Notes: generated from the sequence alone by a model not told the origin. Shown: positions 36,767-46,508, numbered from the stretch's first letter. The stretch: DNA of 64,000 nt from Burkholderia lata (GCF_000012945.1 NC_007510.1:3286001-3350000); one strand, 5' to 3'. Program-made: numbers and translations.

Positions 36767-36907
36767 TCAGTGAGTGGACAGCCACCACTGCTTGATCACG
36801 ACACCCACAAAAAAAACGGCGGCGATGACGAGCAGGATGAGGCCGAGCCGCTTGTTGCCCGCGCGGATCTGCTCGGGCGTTCGTCTTTCTTGTGGATTCC
36901 GGTTCAT
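36767..36907 (-). CDS. Cytochrome oxidase small assembly protein (46 residues)
   Basis: A very small gene between ctaD and ctaG. The product is a polar N-terminus (NPQERRTPEQIRAGNKR), one membrane helix (LGLILLVIAAVFFVGVVI) and KQWWLSTH at the end. Small single-helix proteins with this layout are annotated as cytochrome oxidase small assembly proteins in Burkholderiales. The ATG at 36907 is supported by the length and composition; the frame continues upstream without coding character. It stops 35 bases before ctaG. Confidence 0.75.
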   Translation of the reverse strand: MNRNPQERRTPEQIRAGNKRLGLILLVIAAVFFVGVVIKQWWLSTH

Positions 36908-36987
36908 CTGAAACTTCGCTGAAATTTCAATTCGGCGCCCGCCGCGCCTGCCTGCGCGGCAGGCAGCGGCGGAACGCACTGTGAAAC

Positions 36988-38595
36988 TTAATCGACGTGC
37001 GGCGGTTGCTCGAACGTGTGGAAGGGAGCCGGGCTCGGCACCGTCCACTCGAGGCCTTCCGCGCCATCCCACGGCTTGTCCGACGCCTTTTCCAGCTCGC
37101 CGCCGCCACGGTAGGCCGGCAGCGCGACCGCGAACAGGAAGTACACCTGCGCGAGGCCGAAGCCGAATGCGCCGATCGTCGCCACCTGGTTGAAGTCCGT
37201 GAACTGCGCCGGGTAGTCCGCATAGCGACGCGGCATGCCTGCGAGACCGACGAAGTGCATCGGGAAGAACGTCAGGTTGAAGAAGATCATCGACGCCCAG
37301 AAGTGGATCTTGCCGCGCGTCTCGTTGTACATCCAGCCCGTCCACTTCGGCGCCCAGTAGTACCAGCCCGAGAACAACGCGAACAATGAGCCGGCCACCA
37401 GCACGTAGTGGAAGTGCGCCACCACGAAGTAGGTACCGTGATACTGGATGTCGAGCGGCGCCATCGCGAGCATCAGGCCCGTGAGACCGCCGAACGTGAA
37501 CACGAACAGGAAGCCGATCGCGAACAGCATCGGGGTTTCGAACGTCATCGAGCCGCGCCACATCGTCGCGAGCCAGTTGAACACCTTCACGCCCGTCGGC
37601 ACCGCGATCAGCATCGTCGCGTACATGAAGAACAGCTGGCCGGTGACCGGCATGCCCGTGGCGAACATGTGGTGCGCCCAGACCATGAACGACAGGATTG
37701 CGATCGAAGCCGTCGCGTACACCATCGAGCTATAGCCGAACAGCGTCTTGCGTGCGAACGCCGGGATCACCTGCGACACGATCCCGAACGCCGGCAGAAT
37801 CATGATGTACACCTCGGGGTGGCCGAAGAACCAGAAGATGTGCTGGTACATCACCGGATCGCCGCCGCCTGCCGCGTTGAAGAACGACGTGCCGAAGTGG
37901 CGGTCGAACAGCACCATCGTGATCGCGCCTGCCAGAACCGGCATCACCGCGATCAGCAGGTACGCCGTGATCAGCCACGTCCATGCGAACATCGGCATCT
38001 TCATCAGCGTCATGCCCGGTGCGCGCATGTTCAGGATCGTCACGACGATGTTGATCCCGCCCATGATCGACGATGCGCCCATGATGTGGACCGCGAAGAT
38101 CGCGAAGTCCATGCCCGGGCCCATCTGCGTCGACAGCGGTGCGTAGAGCGTCCAGCCGGCGGCCGTCGCGCCACCCGGCGCGAAGAACGAACCGACCAGC
38201 AGCACGGCCGCAACCGGCAGCAGCCAGAAGCTGAAGTTGTTCATCCGCGCGAATGCCATGTCGGACGCGCCGATCTGCAGCGGAATCATCCAGTTCGCGA
38301 AGCCGACGAACGCCGGCATGATCGCGCCGAACACCATGATCAGGCCGTGCATCGTCGTGAGTTCGTTGAAGAACTCCGGACGCATGATCTGCAGGCCCGG
38401 CTCGAACAGCTCGGCCCGGATGGCGAGCGCCATCACGCCGCCCGACAGGAACATGATGAACGAGAACAACAGGTACAGCGTACCGATGTCCTTGTGGTTG
38501 GTGGCGAACAGCCAGCGCCGCCAGCCGTGCGGCATTTCGTGCGCGTGGTCGTCGTGCGCGTGGTCCGCGGCTACGTCGTGCCCGATGCTAGACAT
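36988..38595 (-). CDS. ctaD: Cytochrome c oxidase subunit I
   Basis: A 535-residue haem-copper oxidase core with twelve helices, which reduces oxygen at the haem a3-CuB centre and pumps protons. Metal ligands are visible: HGLIMVFGAIMP (haem a), FGHPEVYIMILPAFG (CuB His and the cross-linked Tyr), FMVWAHHMFATG (CuB His pair) and VAHFHYVLVAG (haem ligands). AGGAGA precedes the ATG. It follows the subunit II gene by 43 bases. Confidence 0.97.
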   Translation of the reverse strand: MSSIGHDVAADHAHDDHAHEMPHGWRRWLFATNHKDIGTLYLLFSFIMFLSGGVMALAIRAELFEPGLQIMRPEFFNELTTMHGLIMVFGAIMPAFVGFANWMIPLQIGASDMAFARMNNFSFWLLPVAAVLLVGSFFAPGGATAAGWTLYAPLSTQMGPGMDFAIFAVHIMGASSIMGGINIVVTILNMRAPGMTLMKMPMFAWTWLITAYLLIAVMPVLAGAITMVLFDRHFGTSFFNAAGGGDPVMYQHIFWFFGHPEVYIMILPAFGIVSQVIPAFARKTLFGYSSMVYATASIAILSFMVWAHHMFATGMPVTGQLFFMYATMLIAVPTGVKVFNWLATMWRGSMTFETPMLFAIGFLFVFTFGGLTGLMLAMAPLDIQYHGTYFVVAHFHYVLVAGSLFALFSGWYYWAPKWTGWMYNETRGKIHFWASMIFFNLTFFPMHFVGLAGMPRRYADYPAQFTDFNQVATIGAFGFGLAQVYFLFAVALPAYRGGGELEKASDKPWDGAEGLEWTVPSPAPFHTFEQPPHVD

Positions 38596-38638
38596 GAGAA
38601 TCTCCTAATGCGAATACGTCGACTAACTCAGCGACACG

Positions 38639-40234
38639 TCAAGCCGCCGGGCCGATCTCGACACGCCGGGCTTCCTTCGCGTCAGCCCCGCCCGTGATCG
38701 TTTCCGGCTTTTTGAGAATAATGTGGTCTTCCGCCACGCCTGCTGCCTTCAGCGCGTCGCGCACGGCTTGTGCGCGATGCTTCGCCAGTTCGGCGTTTGC
38801 GTCGGCCGAGCCCGACTTGTCGGTAAAGCCCGACAGCGCGAGCTTCGCGTCCGGATGTGCCTTCGCATAGTCGGCCGCGGCGGCGATCGCCGCTTTCGCG
38901 TCGGCCGGCAGCACGCTCTTGCCCGTCTCGAAGTAGATCGTCGACAGTGCGGCCGATGCCGCTGCCGCCGGCTGCTCTGCACCCGACGCGGCTTGCGCCG
39001 GCGCCGAAGCGGCTTCCGCCGGTGCCGCTGCCGCTGCGCCCGCCGCGTCTTCCGGCATCTTGCCGTTACGCGCGTCGGCCACTTGCTTCGGCTGCAGCAG
39101 GTCGTTCTTGTGGTTGCCCCACGAATTGCGTTCGTACGTGATGACCGACGCGATGTCGAGATCCGACAGCGACGCCCACGACGGCATTGCACCCTTGCCG
39201 TGCAGCACGCGCTCGACGTGGCCGGCGATCGGGCCGTTCACGATCGGGCTGCCGTCCATGGCCGGGAAGGCGCCGAGGCCCTTGCCGCTCACCTGGTGGC
39301 AGGCCGCGCAGTTCGCCTTGTAGACTTCCTCGCCGTGCGCGACGAGTTCAGCCATCGTGTAGACCTTGTTCGGATCGACTGCGGCGCTGGCCAGCTTGGC
39401 CTTCTGCGCGGTGACCCACTTCGCGTAGTCGTCATCCGACAGGACTTCGACGACGACCGGCATGTACGCGTGTTCCTTGCCGCACAGCTCGGTACAGAAA
39501 CCGCGGAACGTACCGACCTTGTCGGCCTTGAACCACGTGTCGCGCACGAAGCCGGGGATCGCATCCTGCTTCACGCCGAACGCGGGCACGTACCACGAGT
39601 GGACGACGTCGTTCGCGGTCGTGATGATGCGGATCTTCTTGTTGACCGGCACGACGAGCGGGTTGTCGACTTCCTGCAGATAGGTGTCGGTGATCGGCTT
39701 CTTGCCCATCACTTCGTCACGCGGGGTGCTGAGCGTCGACAGGAAGCCGATGCCCTCGCCCGGGCCCTTCACGTAGTCGTAGCCCCACTTCCACTGGTAG
39801 CCGGTAACCTTGATCGTGAGATCGGCGTTGGTCGTGTCCTTCATCGCGACGACGGCCTTCGTCGCCGGCAGCGCCATCAGCACGACGATGACGAACGGCA
39901 CGATCGTCCAGATGATCTCGACGGTCGTGCTTTCATGGAAATTGGCGGCCTTGTGGCCCTTGGATTTGCGGTGCGCGAAGATCGAATAGAACATCACGCC
40001 GAACACGCCGACGAAGATCACCGTACACAGGATGAGCATCATCGTGTGGAGATCGTAGAGCTCCTCGGCGATCTTCGTGACAGGCGGCTGAAAGTTGATC
40101 TCGTTGACGCGGGGGCCGCCCGGGCTATCACCGACCGCCAGGGCGGCACCGGCAAAGAGCAATCCGCTGCATGCCAGCACGCCCGTGAGGGCTCGCTTGA
40201 TTGTTTTCATAGCATCCTTACCCAAAATTTCCAT
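38639..40234 (-). CDS. ctaC: Cytochrome c oxidase subunit II fused to cytochrome c and an OmpA-like domain
   Basis: A 531-residue fusion. A signal peptide (to about 34) and two helices lead to the cupredoxin domain with the CuA ligands H212, C247, E249, C251, H255 and M258 (FCTELCGKEHAYM). A cytochrome c domain follows with CAACH at 309-313 and a probable Met350 ligand. After an Ala/Pro-rich linker (398-428), residues 431-528 form an OmpA-like domain (STIYFETGKSVLPADA, GFTDKSGSADANAELAKHRA, RRVEI). The usual caa3-type subunit II ends after the cytochrome, so the OmpA-like tail is extra. The start is ATG 40234 with a GGGGGAGGG site; ATG 40210, with AAGGA, is also possible. First gene of the cox operon. 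Confidence 0.93.
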   Translation of the reverse strand: MEILGKDAMKTIKRALTGVLACSGLLFAGAALAVGDSPGGPRVNEINFQPPVTKIAEELYDLHTMMLILCTVIFVGVFGVMFYSIFAHRKSKGHKAANFHESTTVEIIWTIVPFVIVVLMALPATKAVVAMKDTTNADLTIKVTGYQWKWGYDYVKGPGEGIGFLSTLSTPRDEVMGKKPITDTYLQEVDNPLVVPVNKKIRIITTANDVVHSWYVPAFGVKQDAIPGFVRDTWFKADKVGTFRGFCTELCGKEHAYMPVVVEVLSDDDYAKWVTAQKAKLASAAVDPNKVYTMAELVAHGEEVYKANCAACHQVSGKGLGAFPAMDGSPIVNGPIAGHVERVLHGKGAMPSWASLSDLDIASVITYERNSWGNHKNDLLQPKQVADARNGKMPEDAAGAAAAAPAEAASAPAQAASGAEQPAAAASAALSTIYFETGKSVLPADAKAAIAAAADYAKAHPDAKLALSGFTDKSGSADANAELAKHRAQAVRDALKAAGVAEDHIILKKPETITGGADAKEARRVEIGPAA

Positions 40235-40289
40235 TCAAACCCTCCCCCGTCGCAAGCTACCGGCCATATCCGCCGGTGCCCGCGCCTCG

Positions 40290-40775
40290 TCAGCCGCAGC
40301 GCCTGAGCGACACGCGCAGTTCGTCGGCGAACTGCGCACGCTTGTACTGCGCGAGATGCTGCCCGATTACGACGGTCTGCCCGCGCGATACCAGCCGAAT
40401 CGGATCGCGTGGCGTCGCACCCGGCTCGACCCGCACCCAGCGCGGGTTGAATTCGATCTGCGTGAGCCGCTCCGCATCCATCCGCTCGATCACGAGCCGG
40501 TGCGGATACAGCCTGATGCGTTCGTAATCGACCGCATGGCGAGCATAGATCGCAAATGCGACACCCACAGCCAGCAACTCGATTCCGGTGAAGGGCATGA
40601 CGAGCCAAGCCCCTTGCCACATCAGCAATGTCGCGATCACCAGCGAGAAACCCGCGAGCGACGCGTAAAACAGCACGAACTGGCGCGGCGACACCGAACA
40701 ATTGCGTTTCATCAGCCAGTCTTCGAGGACCGGCTCGCCGTTCGTCGTCTCCGCCAAAACCCTCGCTGCTTCCAT
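40290..40775 (-). CDS. DUF2244 membrane protein
   Basis: A 161-residue protein with two membrane helices (FVLFYASLAGFSLVIATLLM and LVMPFTGIELLAVGVAFAIY) followed by a cytoplasmic beta-rich domain with RIRLYPHRLVIERMD and LAQYKRAQFADELRVSLRR, the DUF2244 pattern. DUF2244 genes often precede cox operons; no function is established. The ATG at 40775 has GAGG 6 bases upstream. Earlier ATGs exist, but the first (40865) lies inside a perfect -10 box, so translation should start downstream. It reads into ctaC, 56 bases away. Confidence 0.78.
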   Translation of the reverse strand: MEAARVLAETTNGEPVLEDWLMKRNCSVSPRQFVLFYASLAGFSLVIATLLMWQGAWLVMPFTGIELLAVGVAFAIYARHAVDYERIRLYPHRLVIERMDAERLTQIEFNPRWVRVEPGATPRDPIRLVSRGQTVVIGQHLAQYKRAQFADELRVSLRRCG

Positions 40776-40863
40776 CGCCGCCTCACGCGAATGGCATGCG
40801 ATGCATGCCTGCATCGGACTCGTCGCCCCGTATTGCGGGGACCCCGGGACGACAAGCTGACGC

Positions 40864-40892
40864 ATTATAGGCGGGTTCAATGGCATCCACAA
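40864..40892 (-). promoter_or_regulatory. Sigma-70-type promoter upstream of DUF2244 and the cox operon
   Basis: On the minus strand, TTGTGG (40892-40887), 17 bases, then TATAAT (40869-40864). The -10 is perfect and the -35 matches three of six bases. The predicted transcript start is near 40857, before the chosen start of the DUF2244 gene. Confidence 0.6.
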
Positions 40893-41009
40893 GCAAGCGA
40901 CTATCGGCCCGCGAGCCAAGCGCGACAAGCTTTTCGGCCATTTTAGGCGCCAATTCGACCCCGCTTTGCGCCGCTAATTTCAGACATAACAAAACCCCTC
41001 TTTACCGCT

Positions 41010-41984
41010 TTACCGATTCTTCGGACGCCCCTTGCCGATGTCCTCGATGCGCACGATCCCATGCCCTTCGGCTGTCGTGCGCGGTACGGCCTTCCACGCG
41101 TGGCCGTAGATCACTTCGAACGTCAGCGGAATCGTGCCGTCCGCGCGCCGGCGGGCCTCCAGCGCATCGCCGAGCGCCGCGCGGAAGCGCCGTGTCGCGC
41201 GCTGCGGCGCCTCGCGGTCGAACGGATAGGCGCCCCAGCGGCGCACGTCGGCCAGCAGGGAGTCGGGGGATTTGTAGGTGACGGTCAGCACTTCCTGATC
41301 CATCACGGGAATCTCGAAGCCGCTCTCGACGAGCATGTCGCCGAGGTCGTGCATGTCGACGAAATCGATCACGCGCGCGGCGGGCGGCGCCATGCCGAGC
41401 GCCGCCTCGGCGTCCGCGCAGGCCGCGCGCAGTTCACGCAGCGTATCGGGGCCGAGCGTGCTGAACATCAGCAGCCCGTTCACGCGCAGCACGCGCTGCC
41501 ATTCGGGCAACACCGCGTCCGGGCGCGAATGCCAGTGGAGGGCGAGATTCGACCAGATCAGGTCGAATGCGCCGCCGGGGAACGGCAGCGCGGCGAAATC
41601 GGCCTGCGCGACGCGCGGGCCGCGCTGGCCCAGGGCGCGGCCGAGCGAGGCCGGCAGCCAGCGGCGCCAGCTCGTCTGCTCGACCTCGCGCTGCCCCGCT
41701 CGTGCGAGCATCGCACCGGACAGATCGACGCCGAATACGGGCGCCTCCGGAAAGCGTGCGCGCAGCGCCGGCAGATCGTCGCCCGGGCCGCAACCCGCGT
41801 CCAGCACGGCTGCGGGGCTCACCTTGATGTATTCGAGGCGCTCGTTCATGCGCTGCGCGATCTCGCGCGGCAGGAACGCGACCGCATCGAACGTGGCGGC
41901 ACGGCGGTCGAAAATCCGCCGCAGGCGCCTTGCGTCATTGGCCGGACGGCCGGTTGAAGTCGAAGCTGGGGACATGTCGGGCAC
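41010..41984 (-). CDS. bioC: SAM-dependent methyltransferase, BioC-like
   Basis: A 324-residue class I methyltransferase. The SAM site includes AAVLDAGCGPGDDLPALRARFP (motif I), FGVDLSGAMLARA, and FDLIWSNLALHW (post-motif). The order IFDRRAATFDAVAFLPREIAQRMNERL before motif I and VLRVNGLLMFSTLGPDTLRELR after it fits BioC, which methylates malonyl-ACP to start biotin synthesis. No other bio genes are next to it, and it is longer than E. coli BioC (251), so the function is likely but not proven. It is divergent from comF. Confidence 0.72.
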   Translation of the reverse strand: MPDMSPASTSTGRPANDARRLRRIFDRRAATFDAVAFLPREIAQRMNERLEYIKVSPAAVLDAGCGPGDDLPALRARFPEAPVFGVDLSGAMLARAGQREVEQTSWRRWLPASLGRALGQRGPRVAQADFAALPFPGGAFDLIWSNLALHWHSRPDAVLPEWQRVLRVNGLLMFSTLGPDTLRELRAACADAEAALGMAPPAARVIDFVDMHDLGDMLVESGFEIPVMDQEVLTVTYKSPDSLLADVRRWGAYPFDREAPQRATRRFRAALGDALEARRRADGTIPLTFEVIYGHAWKAVPRTTAEGHGIVRIEDIGKGRPKNR

Positions 41985-42056
41985 ACTGGCGAAGAGCCCG
42001 AAGTATACTCGCTCGCCCCGCGGGCTTCATTGAGGCGGGGTGTCAGGAGTGTTGCG

Positions 42057-42848
42057 ATGATCCGCAGTTCCGCCCGACGCACGATGCGCGTCGCTTTGTC
42101 GCAGGTTCGCGCGCTGGGAGCGCGCGTCGCCGCGGTCGCGCTGCCGAATCGCTGCGCACTGTGCGGCAATATGTCACACGCCGTGGTGTGCGGCGCTTGC
42201 GATGCCGCGTACTGGAATGAAGCACGGCTGCGCTGCGACGTCTGCGCGCTGCCGCTGGGTATCGGGCAACCGCGCTCGCCCCGCGGCGCTCGCGCCGGCC
42301 GAGTTGCCGCGTACCGGTGCGACGCGTGCCGTGCAGCGCCGCCGCCGTTCGACGCGACGCTCGCGCTGGCGGATTACCGCGCGCCGCTCGACGGGCTCGC
42401 GCGCGGCCTGAAGTTTCACCGGCAACTCGCGCTCGGCACCGAATTCGCGGCACGGCTCGCCCGGTTGATCGACGATACGCCCGGCGCCGGCGGCTTCGAC
42501 CTGGTGGCGCCGGTGCCGCTGTCGCACCGGCGGCTCGTCGCGCGCGGCTACAACCAGGCGTGGGCAATCGCCCGCCCGCTCGCGCGGCGGCTCGGCGTGC
42601 GCGCGGACGCGGCGCTGCTCGCGCGGGTCGCCGAGACCGCGCCGCAGTCGCGGCTCGACCGGCACGCGCGGCGCGACAACGTGATGGCGGCATTCGCGGT
42701 GGCGGGTGGCGTCGCCGGCCGCCACGTCGCGCTCGTCGACGACGTGATGACGTCCGGCGCGACGCTCGCGGCCGCCGCACACGCGCTGAAGGCGGCGGGC
42801 GCCGCGCGCGTGACGAATCTGGTTGCGCTGCGCACCGCCAGGGATTAA
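42057..42848 (+). CDS. comF: ComF-family phosphoribosyltransferase-like protein
   Basis: A 263-residue protein. The N-terminal zinc region has cysteine pairs CALCGN, CGACDAAYW, CDVCALP and CDACRAAPP. The C-terminal PRTase domain carries PVPLSHRRLVARGYNQAW and the PRPP loop VALVDDVMTSGATLAAAA. ComF is needed in the late steps of natural DNA uptake in competent bacteria. CAGGAG lies 7 bases before the ATG; the frame is open nine codons earlier. Gene order comF-trmL suggests a short unit. Interestingly, comM, another transformation gene, is broken in this genome. Confidence 0.92.
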   Translation: MIRSSARRTMRVALSQVRALGARVAAVALPNRCALCGNMSHAVVCGACDAAYWNEARLRCDVCALPLGIGQPRSPRGARAGRVAAYRCDACRAAPPPFDATLALADYRAPLDGLARGLKFHRQLALGTEFAARLARLIDDTPGAGGFDLVAPVPLSHRRLVARGYNQAWAIARPLARRLGVRADAALLARVAETAPQSRLDRHARRDNVMAAFAVAGGVAGRHVALVDDVMTSGATLAAAAHALKAAGAARVTNLVALRTARD

Positions 42849-42953
42849 TTAGATAGAGAGGCCAGCCGCCCGAACACGGCGGCGGCCGCCACGAACCGGC
42901 CGGCCGGGAACGCGCGCATTGCGCCGCCCCGGCCGGCCCAGCCAGACCGAAAC

Positions 42954-43424
42954 ATGTTCAACGTCGTCCTCGTCGCCCCCGAAATTCCGCCGAACACCGG
43001 CAACGTGATCCGCCTGTGCGCCAACACGGGCGCGCGCCTGCACCTGATCGAACCGCTCGGCTTCCCGCTCGACGACGCGCGGATGCGCCGCGCGGGCCTC
43101 GACTATCACGAGTATGCGCAGATGCGCGTGCACCGCGACTGGGACGCGTTCGTCGCGGCAGAAACGCCTGACCCCGCGCGGATGTTCGCGTTCACGACGC
43201 GCGGTTCGGGCCGCTTCCACGATCATGCGTTCCTGCCCGGCGACTGGTTCGTGTTCGGCTCGGAAACGCGCGGCCTGCCCGCCGAGCTGCTCGAGCGCTT
43301 CCCGAACGAACAGCGCGTGCGCCTGCCGATGCGGCCGGACAACCGCAGCCTGAACCTGTCGAACACGGTCGCGGTGGTCGTGTTCGAAGCGTGGCGCCAG
43401 GCCGGCTTCGAAGGCGGCGCATGA
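42954..43424 (+). CDS. trmL: tRNA (cytidine(34)-2'-O)-methyltransferase TrmL
   Basis: A 156-residue SPOUT methyltransferase with a deep trefoil knot. The N-terminus FNVVLVAPEIPPNTGNVIRLCANTG and the knot segment FVFGSETRGLPAELLE with IPM-type LPMRPDNRSLNLSNTVAVVVFEAW are the family hallmarks. It methylates the wobble nucleotide of tRNA-Leu. The length equals the family norm. Confidence 0.96.
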   Translation: MFNVVLVAPEIPPNTGNVIRLCANTGARLHLIEPLGFPLDDARMRRAGLDYHEYAQMRVHRDWDAFVAAETPDPARMFAFTTRGSGRFHDHAFLPGDWFVFGSETRGLPAELLERFPNEQRVRLPMRPDNRSLNLSNTVAVVVFEAWRQAGFEGGA

Positions 43425-43458
43425 CGCTTGCGCGGCGCATCCCGCACCGCGTGACGCG

Positions 43459-43983
43459 TCACGTCCGCGCGAGCCATGCGCGATACAGGTCGTAGATGTC
43501 GGGAGAAAAGCACGCGAACACCACGCGTGCGAGGTTCGGCGCCTGCGGCAGCATTTCGGCGACGGTGCCCACCGCGATCTCCACGGCCTCTTCAGCCGGA
43601 TAGCGATAGATGCCGCAACTGATCGCCGGGAACGCGATCGATGTCGCCGCGACCTCTTCGGCCAGCTCGATCGCGCGCCGGTAGCACGACGCGAGCAGGT
43701 CGGCCTCGCCGCTCCCGCCGCCGTGCCACACCGGCCCGACCGCATGGATCACGTAGCGCGCCGGCAGCCCGTGGCCGCGCGTGAGCTTGGCGTCGCCTGT
43801 CTCGCAGCCGCCGAGCGTGCGGCATTCGGCAAGCAGGCCGGGGCCGGCCGCGCGATGGATCGCGCCGTCGACGCCGCCCCCGCCGAGCAGCGAGCCGTTC
43901 GCGGCGTTGACGATCGCATCGACATCGAGCGTCGTGATGTCGACGACCTGCGCATCGAGCGTGGTGGAATGGATCTGCAGCAT
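43459..43983 (-). CDS. Macro-domain O-acetyl-ADP-ribose deacetylase
   Basis: A 174-residue single macro domain. [30 protein letters not shown] is split here by its three parts: the adenine-binding Asp, the Asn of NAAN and the [13 protein letters not shown] loop. [18 protein letters not shown] and [13 protein letters not shown] complete the ADP-ribose pocket. YmdB-type members hydrolyse O-acetyl-ADP-ribose and reverse mono-ADP-ribosylation. The ATG at 43983 has GGGAGG upstream. Confidence 0.93.
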   Translation of the reverse strand: MLQIHSTTLDAQVVDITTLDVDAIVNAANGSLLGGGGVDGAIHRAAGPGLLAECRTLGGCETGDAKLTRGHGLPARYVIHAVGPVWHGGGSGEADLLASCYRRAIELAEEVAATSIAFPAISCGIYRYPAEEAVEIAVGTVAEMLPQAPNLARVVFACFSPDIYDLYRAWLART

Positions 43984-44076
43984 GACAACCTCCCGGAACG
44001 CCGGAGACTGTTCAAGCGTAGCGCGCTTTGACGCCGCGCGCCCGACGCGAACACGGCGCCAGGCGGCGCCGGCGCC

Positions 44077-45075
44077 CTACTCGGCGCGCGCGTCGCGCCG
44101 CAGCAGGCCGCTGACGGCGTCGCGCGGCGCGATGCCGTCGAACAGCACGCCGCACACGGCTTCGGTGATCGGCATTTCGATCGACTGCGCGCGCGCGATG
44201 GCCAGCACGGCCTGCGCGCAGCGCACGCCTTCGGCCACGTGGCCGAGCGCGCCGAGGATGTCGTTCAGCGTGCGGCCGGCCGCCAGTTGCAGGCCGACCG
44301 TGCGGTTGCGCGACAGGTCGCCCGTGGCGGTGAGGATCAGGTCGCCCAGGCCCGTGAGGCCCGTGAAGGTTTCCGCACGGCCGCCGAGCGCGACGCCGAG
44401 GCGCGACATTTCGGCGAGGCCGCGCGTAATCAGCGCGGCGCGTGCGTTCAGCCCGAGACCGAGGCCGTCGGCGATGCCGGTCGCGATCGCGAGCACGTTC
44501 TTCACCGCGCCGCCGACCTCGACGCCGACCACGTCGTCGCCCGTATAGATCCGCATCGCGCCGTGATGGAACGCGGCGAGCGTGCGCTCGCGGCATTCGG
44601 CGGACGTGCTCGCCACCGTCAGCGCGACGGGCAGCGACTGCCCGACCTCGCGGGCGAAGCTCGGCCCCGACAGCACGCCGTTGCTGTGCTGTTCGGGCAG
44701 CTCGGCCGCGATCACCTGATGCGGCAGCAGATGCGTGTCGGCCTCGAAGCCCTTGCAGACCCAGACGACGTGCGCGGGCACGCAGCCTGCGTCGCGCATC
44801 GCGTGGCACAGCGTGCGCAGCCCGGCCACGGGCGCGGCGATCACGCACAGTGCGTCGTCCGCGGCGCCATGCGCGAGCGCGGCGCCGAGATCGGCGTCGT
44901 AGCGCAATGCGTCAGGCAGCGCGATGCCGTCCAGATAGCGGGAATTTTCGTGCCGGGCTTGCAGCCCGGCGATGAGCGCGGCGTCGCGCGCCCACAGAAG
45001 CGTATCGTGCCGCGCGGCCAGATGGCCCGCGAGCGCGGTGCCCCAGGCACCGGCGCCGAGAACGGCTACTTTCAT
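44077..45075 (-). CDS. gpsA: Glycerol-3-phosphate dehydrogenase [NAD(P)+]
   Basis: A 332-residue cytoplasmic enzyme that makes sn-glycerol-3-phosphate for phospholipids. The Rossmann nucleotide site is [57 protein letters not shown] (catalytic Lys) and [18 protein letters not shown] are conserved catalytic blocks. GGAGG lies 13 bases before the ATG at 45075; a GTG three codons earlier is closer to it. It follows secB by 28 bases. Confidence 0.95.
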   Translation of the reverse strand: MKVAVLGAGAWGTALAGHLAARHDTLLWARDAALIAGLQARHENSRYLDGIALPDALRYDADLGAALAHGAADDALCVIAAPVAGLRTLCHAMRDAGCVPAHVVWVCKGFEADTHLLPHQVIAAELPEQHSNGVLSGPSFAREVGQSLPVALTVASTSAECRERTLAAFHHGAMRIYTGDDVVGVEVGGAVKNVLAIATGIADGLGLGLNARAALITRGLAEMSRLGVALGGRAETFTGLTGLGDLILTATGDLSRNRTVGLQLAAGRTLNDILGALGHVAEGVRCAQAVLAIARAQSIEMPITEAVCGVLFDGIAPRDAVSGLLRRDARAE

Positions 45076-45103
45076 ACCCAGCACCGGTCCTCCGAGTAAA
45101 ACG

Positions 45104-45586
45104 TCAGTTCAGCGTCGTGCCGTTCGGTGCGCCTGCTGCGGCACCGGCCTGCTGCTGAAGCTGCGCGAGGCGCTGTTCGTACAGCGCCTGGAAGTTGATT
45201 TCCGCCAGGTGGATCGGCGGGAAGCCCGCGCGCGTGATCGCGTCGGCGATGTTCGAACGCAGGTACGGGAACAGGATCGTCGGGCAAGCGATGCCGACGA
45301 GCGGGTCGAGTTGTTCGTCCGGAATGTTGCGGATGTCGAAAATGCCGGCCTGCTTCGCTTCGATCAGGAACGCGACCTTGTCCTTCACCTTCGCGGTGAC
45401 GGTGCCCGACACGACGACTTCGAACACGCTTTCCGCGAGGCGGTCGGCCTTGACGTCGACTTCGACTTCAACCGACGGCATGTCCTGCTCGAGGAAGATC
45501 GCCGGCGAATTCGGCTGCTCGAGCGACATATCCTTCAGGTAGACGCGCTGGATGTTGAAGAACGGTTGGTTTTCGACGTCGGACAT
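45104..45586 (-). CDS. secB: Protein-export chaperone SecB
   Basis: A 160-residue cytoplasmic chaperone that keeps preproteins unfolded and passes them to SecA. The family core is visible: [48 protein letters not shown] and the strongly conserved [24 protein letters not shown] split at IRN. The tail is Gln/Ala rich. It lies between grxC (107 bases) and gpsA. Confidence 0.97.
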   Translation of the reverse strand: MSDVENQPFFNIQRVYLKDMSLEQPNSPAIFLEQDMPSVEVEVDVKADRLAESVFEVVVSGTVTAKVKDKVAFLIEAKQAGIFDIRNIPDEQLDPLVGIACPTILFPYLRSNIADAITRAGFPPIHLAEINFQALYEQRLAQLQQQAGAAAGAPNGTTLN

Positions 45587-45693
45587 GGTGTATCCCTAAA
45601 AGTGGTGACGGGGCGGCCCGGCTTCGCGCCGGCCGCCACGGATGAATCCTGCGCGCCCAAGCCGCGGCGCGGCCGGCGGCCATTCTGCCCTAA

Positions 45694-45954
45694 TCAGGCC
45701 GCTTGCAGAAGCGGTACGAGCCCGCCTTCGCGGTCGAGCTTCGACAGATCGTCGTAACCGCCGACGTGCGTGTCGCCGATATAGATCTGCGGCACCGTGC
45801 GGCGCCCCGTGCGCGTCATCATTTCGTCGCGGCGGGCCGGATCGCGGTCGATCAGCACCTTCTCGATCTGCTCGACACCGCGCAGCTTCAGCAGGCGCTC
45901 GGCCTGGATGCAATACGGACACACCTGCGTGCTGTACATCAAAACCTTGTTCAC
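45694..45954 (-). CDS. grxC: Glutaredoxin 3
   Basis: An 86-residue thioredoxin-fold reductase with the dithiol active site C12-P-Y-C15 in YSTQVCPYCIQAERLL. The GSH-binding TVPQIYIGDTHVGGYDDL segment is complete. It reduces disulfides using glutathione, whose synthesis genes gshA/gshB are 8 kb away. The ATG overlaps the stop of the rhodanese gene by 4 bases. Confidence 0.96.
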   Translation of the reverse strand: MNKVLMYSTQVCPYCIQAERLLKLRGVEQIEKVLIDRDPARRDEMMTRTGRRTVPQIYIGDTHVGGYDDLSKLDREGGLVPLLQAA

Positions 45955-46373
45955 TTCGCCACTCCTTGTTTGACGACCGGCATCCCGGCCTGCTGCCAGG
46001 CGGCCACGCCGCCCTCGAGCACGTGCACCTCGGCGTAACCCGCCGCCTCGACCTCGCGCGCCGCCTTCTGCGACTGCTGGCCGTTCTGGCAGACGAGCAG
46101 CACCGGGGTGCTCTTGTTCTTCGCGACTTGCGCGATCTTCGTGCCGATCTCGCCCGCCGCGACCTGACGTGCCGACGGCAGGTGGCCGGCAGCGAAATCG
46201 GACGCGGCGCGCACGTCGATCACGACCGCGTTGCGGCGGTTGATGAGTTGCGTCGCCTCTGCGGCGGACAGGCCGCCACGGCCGCGGCGCAGCGCGGGCC
46301 AGGCCAGCAGGCCGCCGGATACCACCAGGATCGCGATAAGGGCCAGGTTGGTGTAATCGGTAAAGAACGTCAC
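45951..46373 (-). CDS. Membrane-anchored rhodanese-like protein
   Basis: A 140-residue protein with one N-terminal membrane helix (LALIAILVVSGGLLAWPAL) and a single rhodanese domain: NAVVIDVRAASDFAAGHLPSA and the active-site Cys95 in VLLVCQNGQQSQKAA. Rhodaneses carry sulfane sulfur or act in redox control. It is tightly coupled to grxC. The same gene pair plus secB-gpsA is common in betaproteobacteria. Confidence 0.9.
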   Translation of the reverse strand: MTFFTDYTNLALIAILVVSGGLLAWPALRRGRGGLSAAEATQLINRRNAVVIDVRAASDFAAGHLPSARQVAAGEIGTKIAQVAKNKSTPVLLVCQNGQQSQKAAREVEAAGYAEVHVLEGGVAAWQQAGMPVVKQGVAK

Positions 46374-46508
46374 GGAATTCCGCCGGAAAAAGAGAAATCG
46401 GATGAGGACAATCCCGCCATTATAAAATAACCGTCTTGCGCGATGGCGGGCCCGGGTCGGGTCCTGCTCGACGCGCCACAGCTTCCTTCACTACCGACCG
46501 CAAGATCC

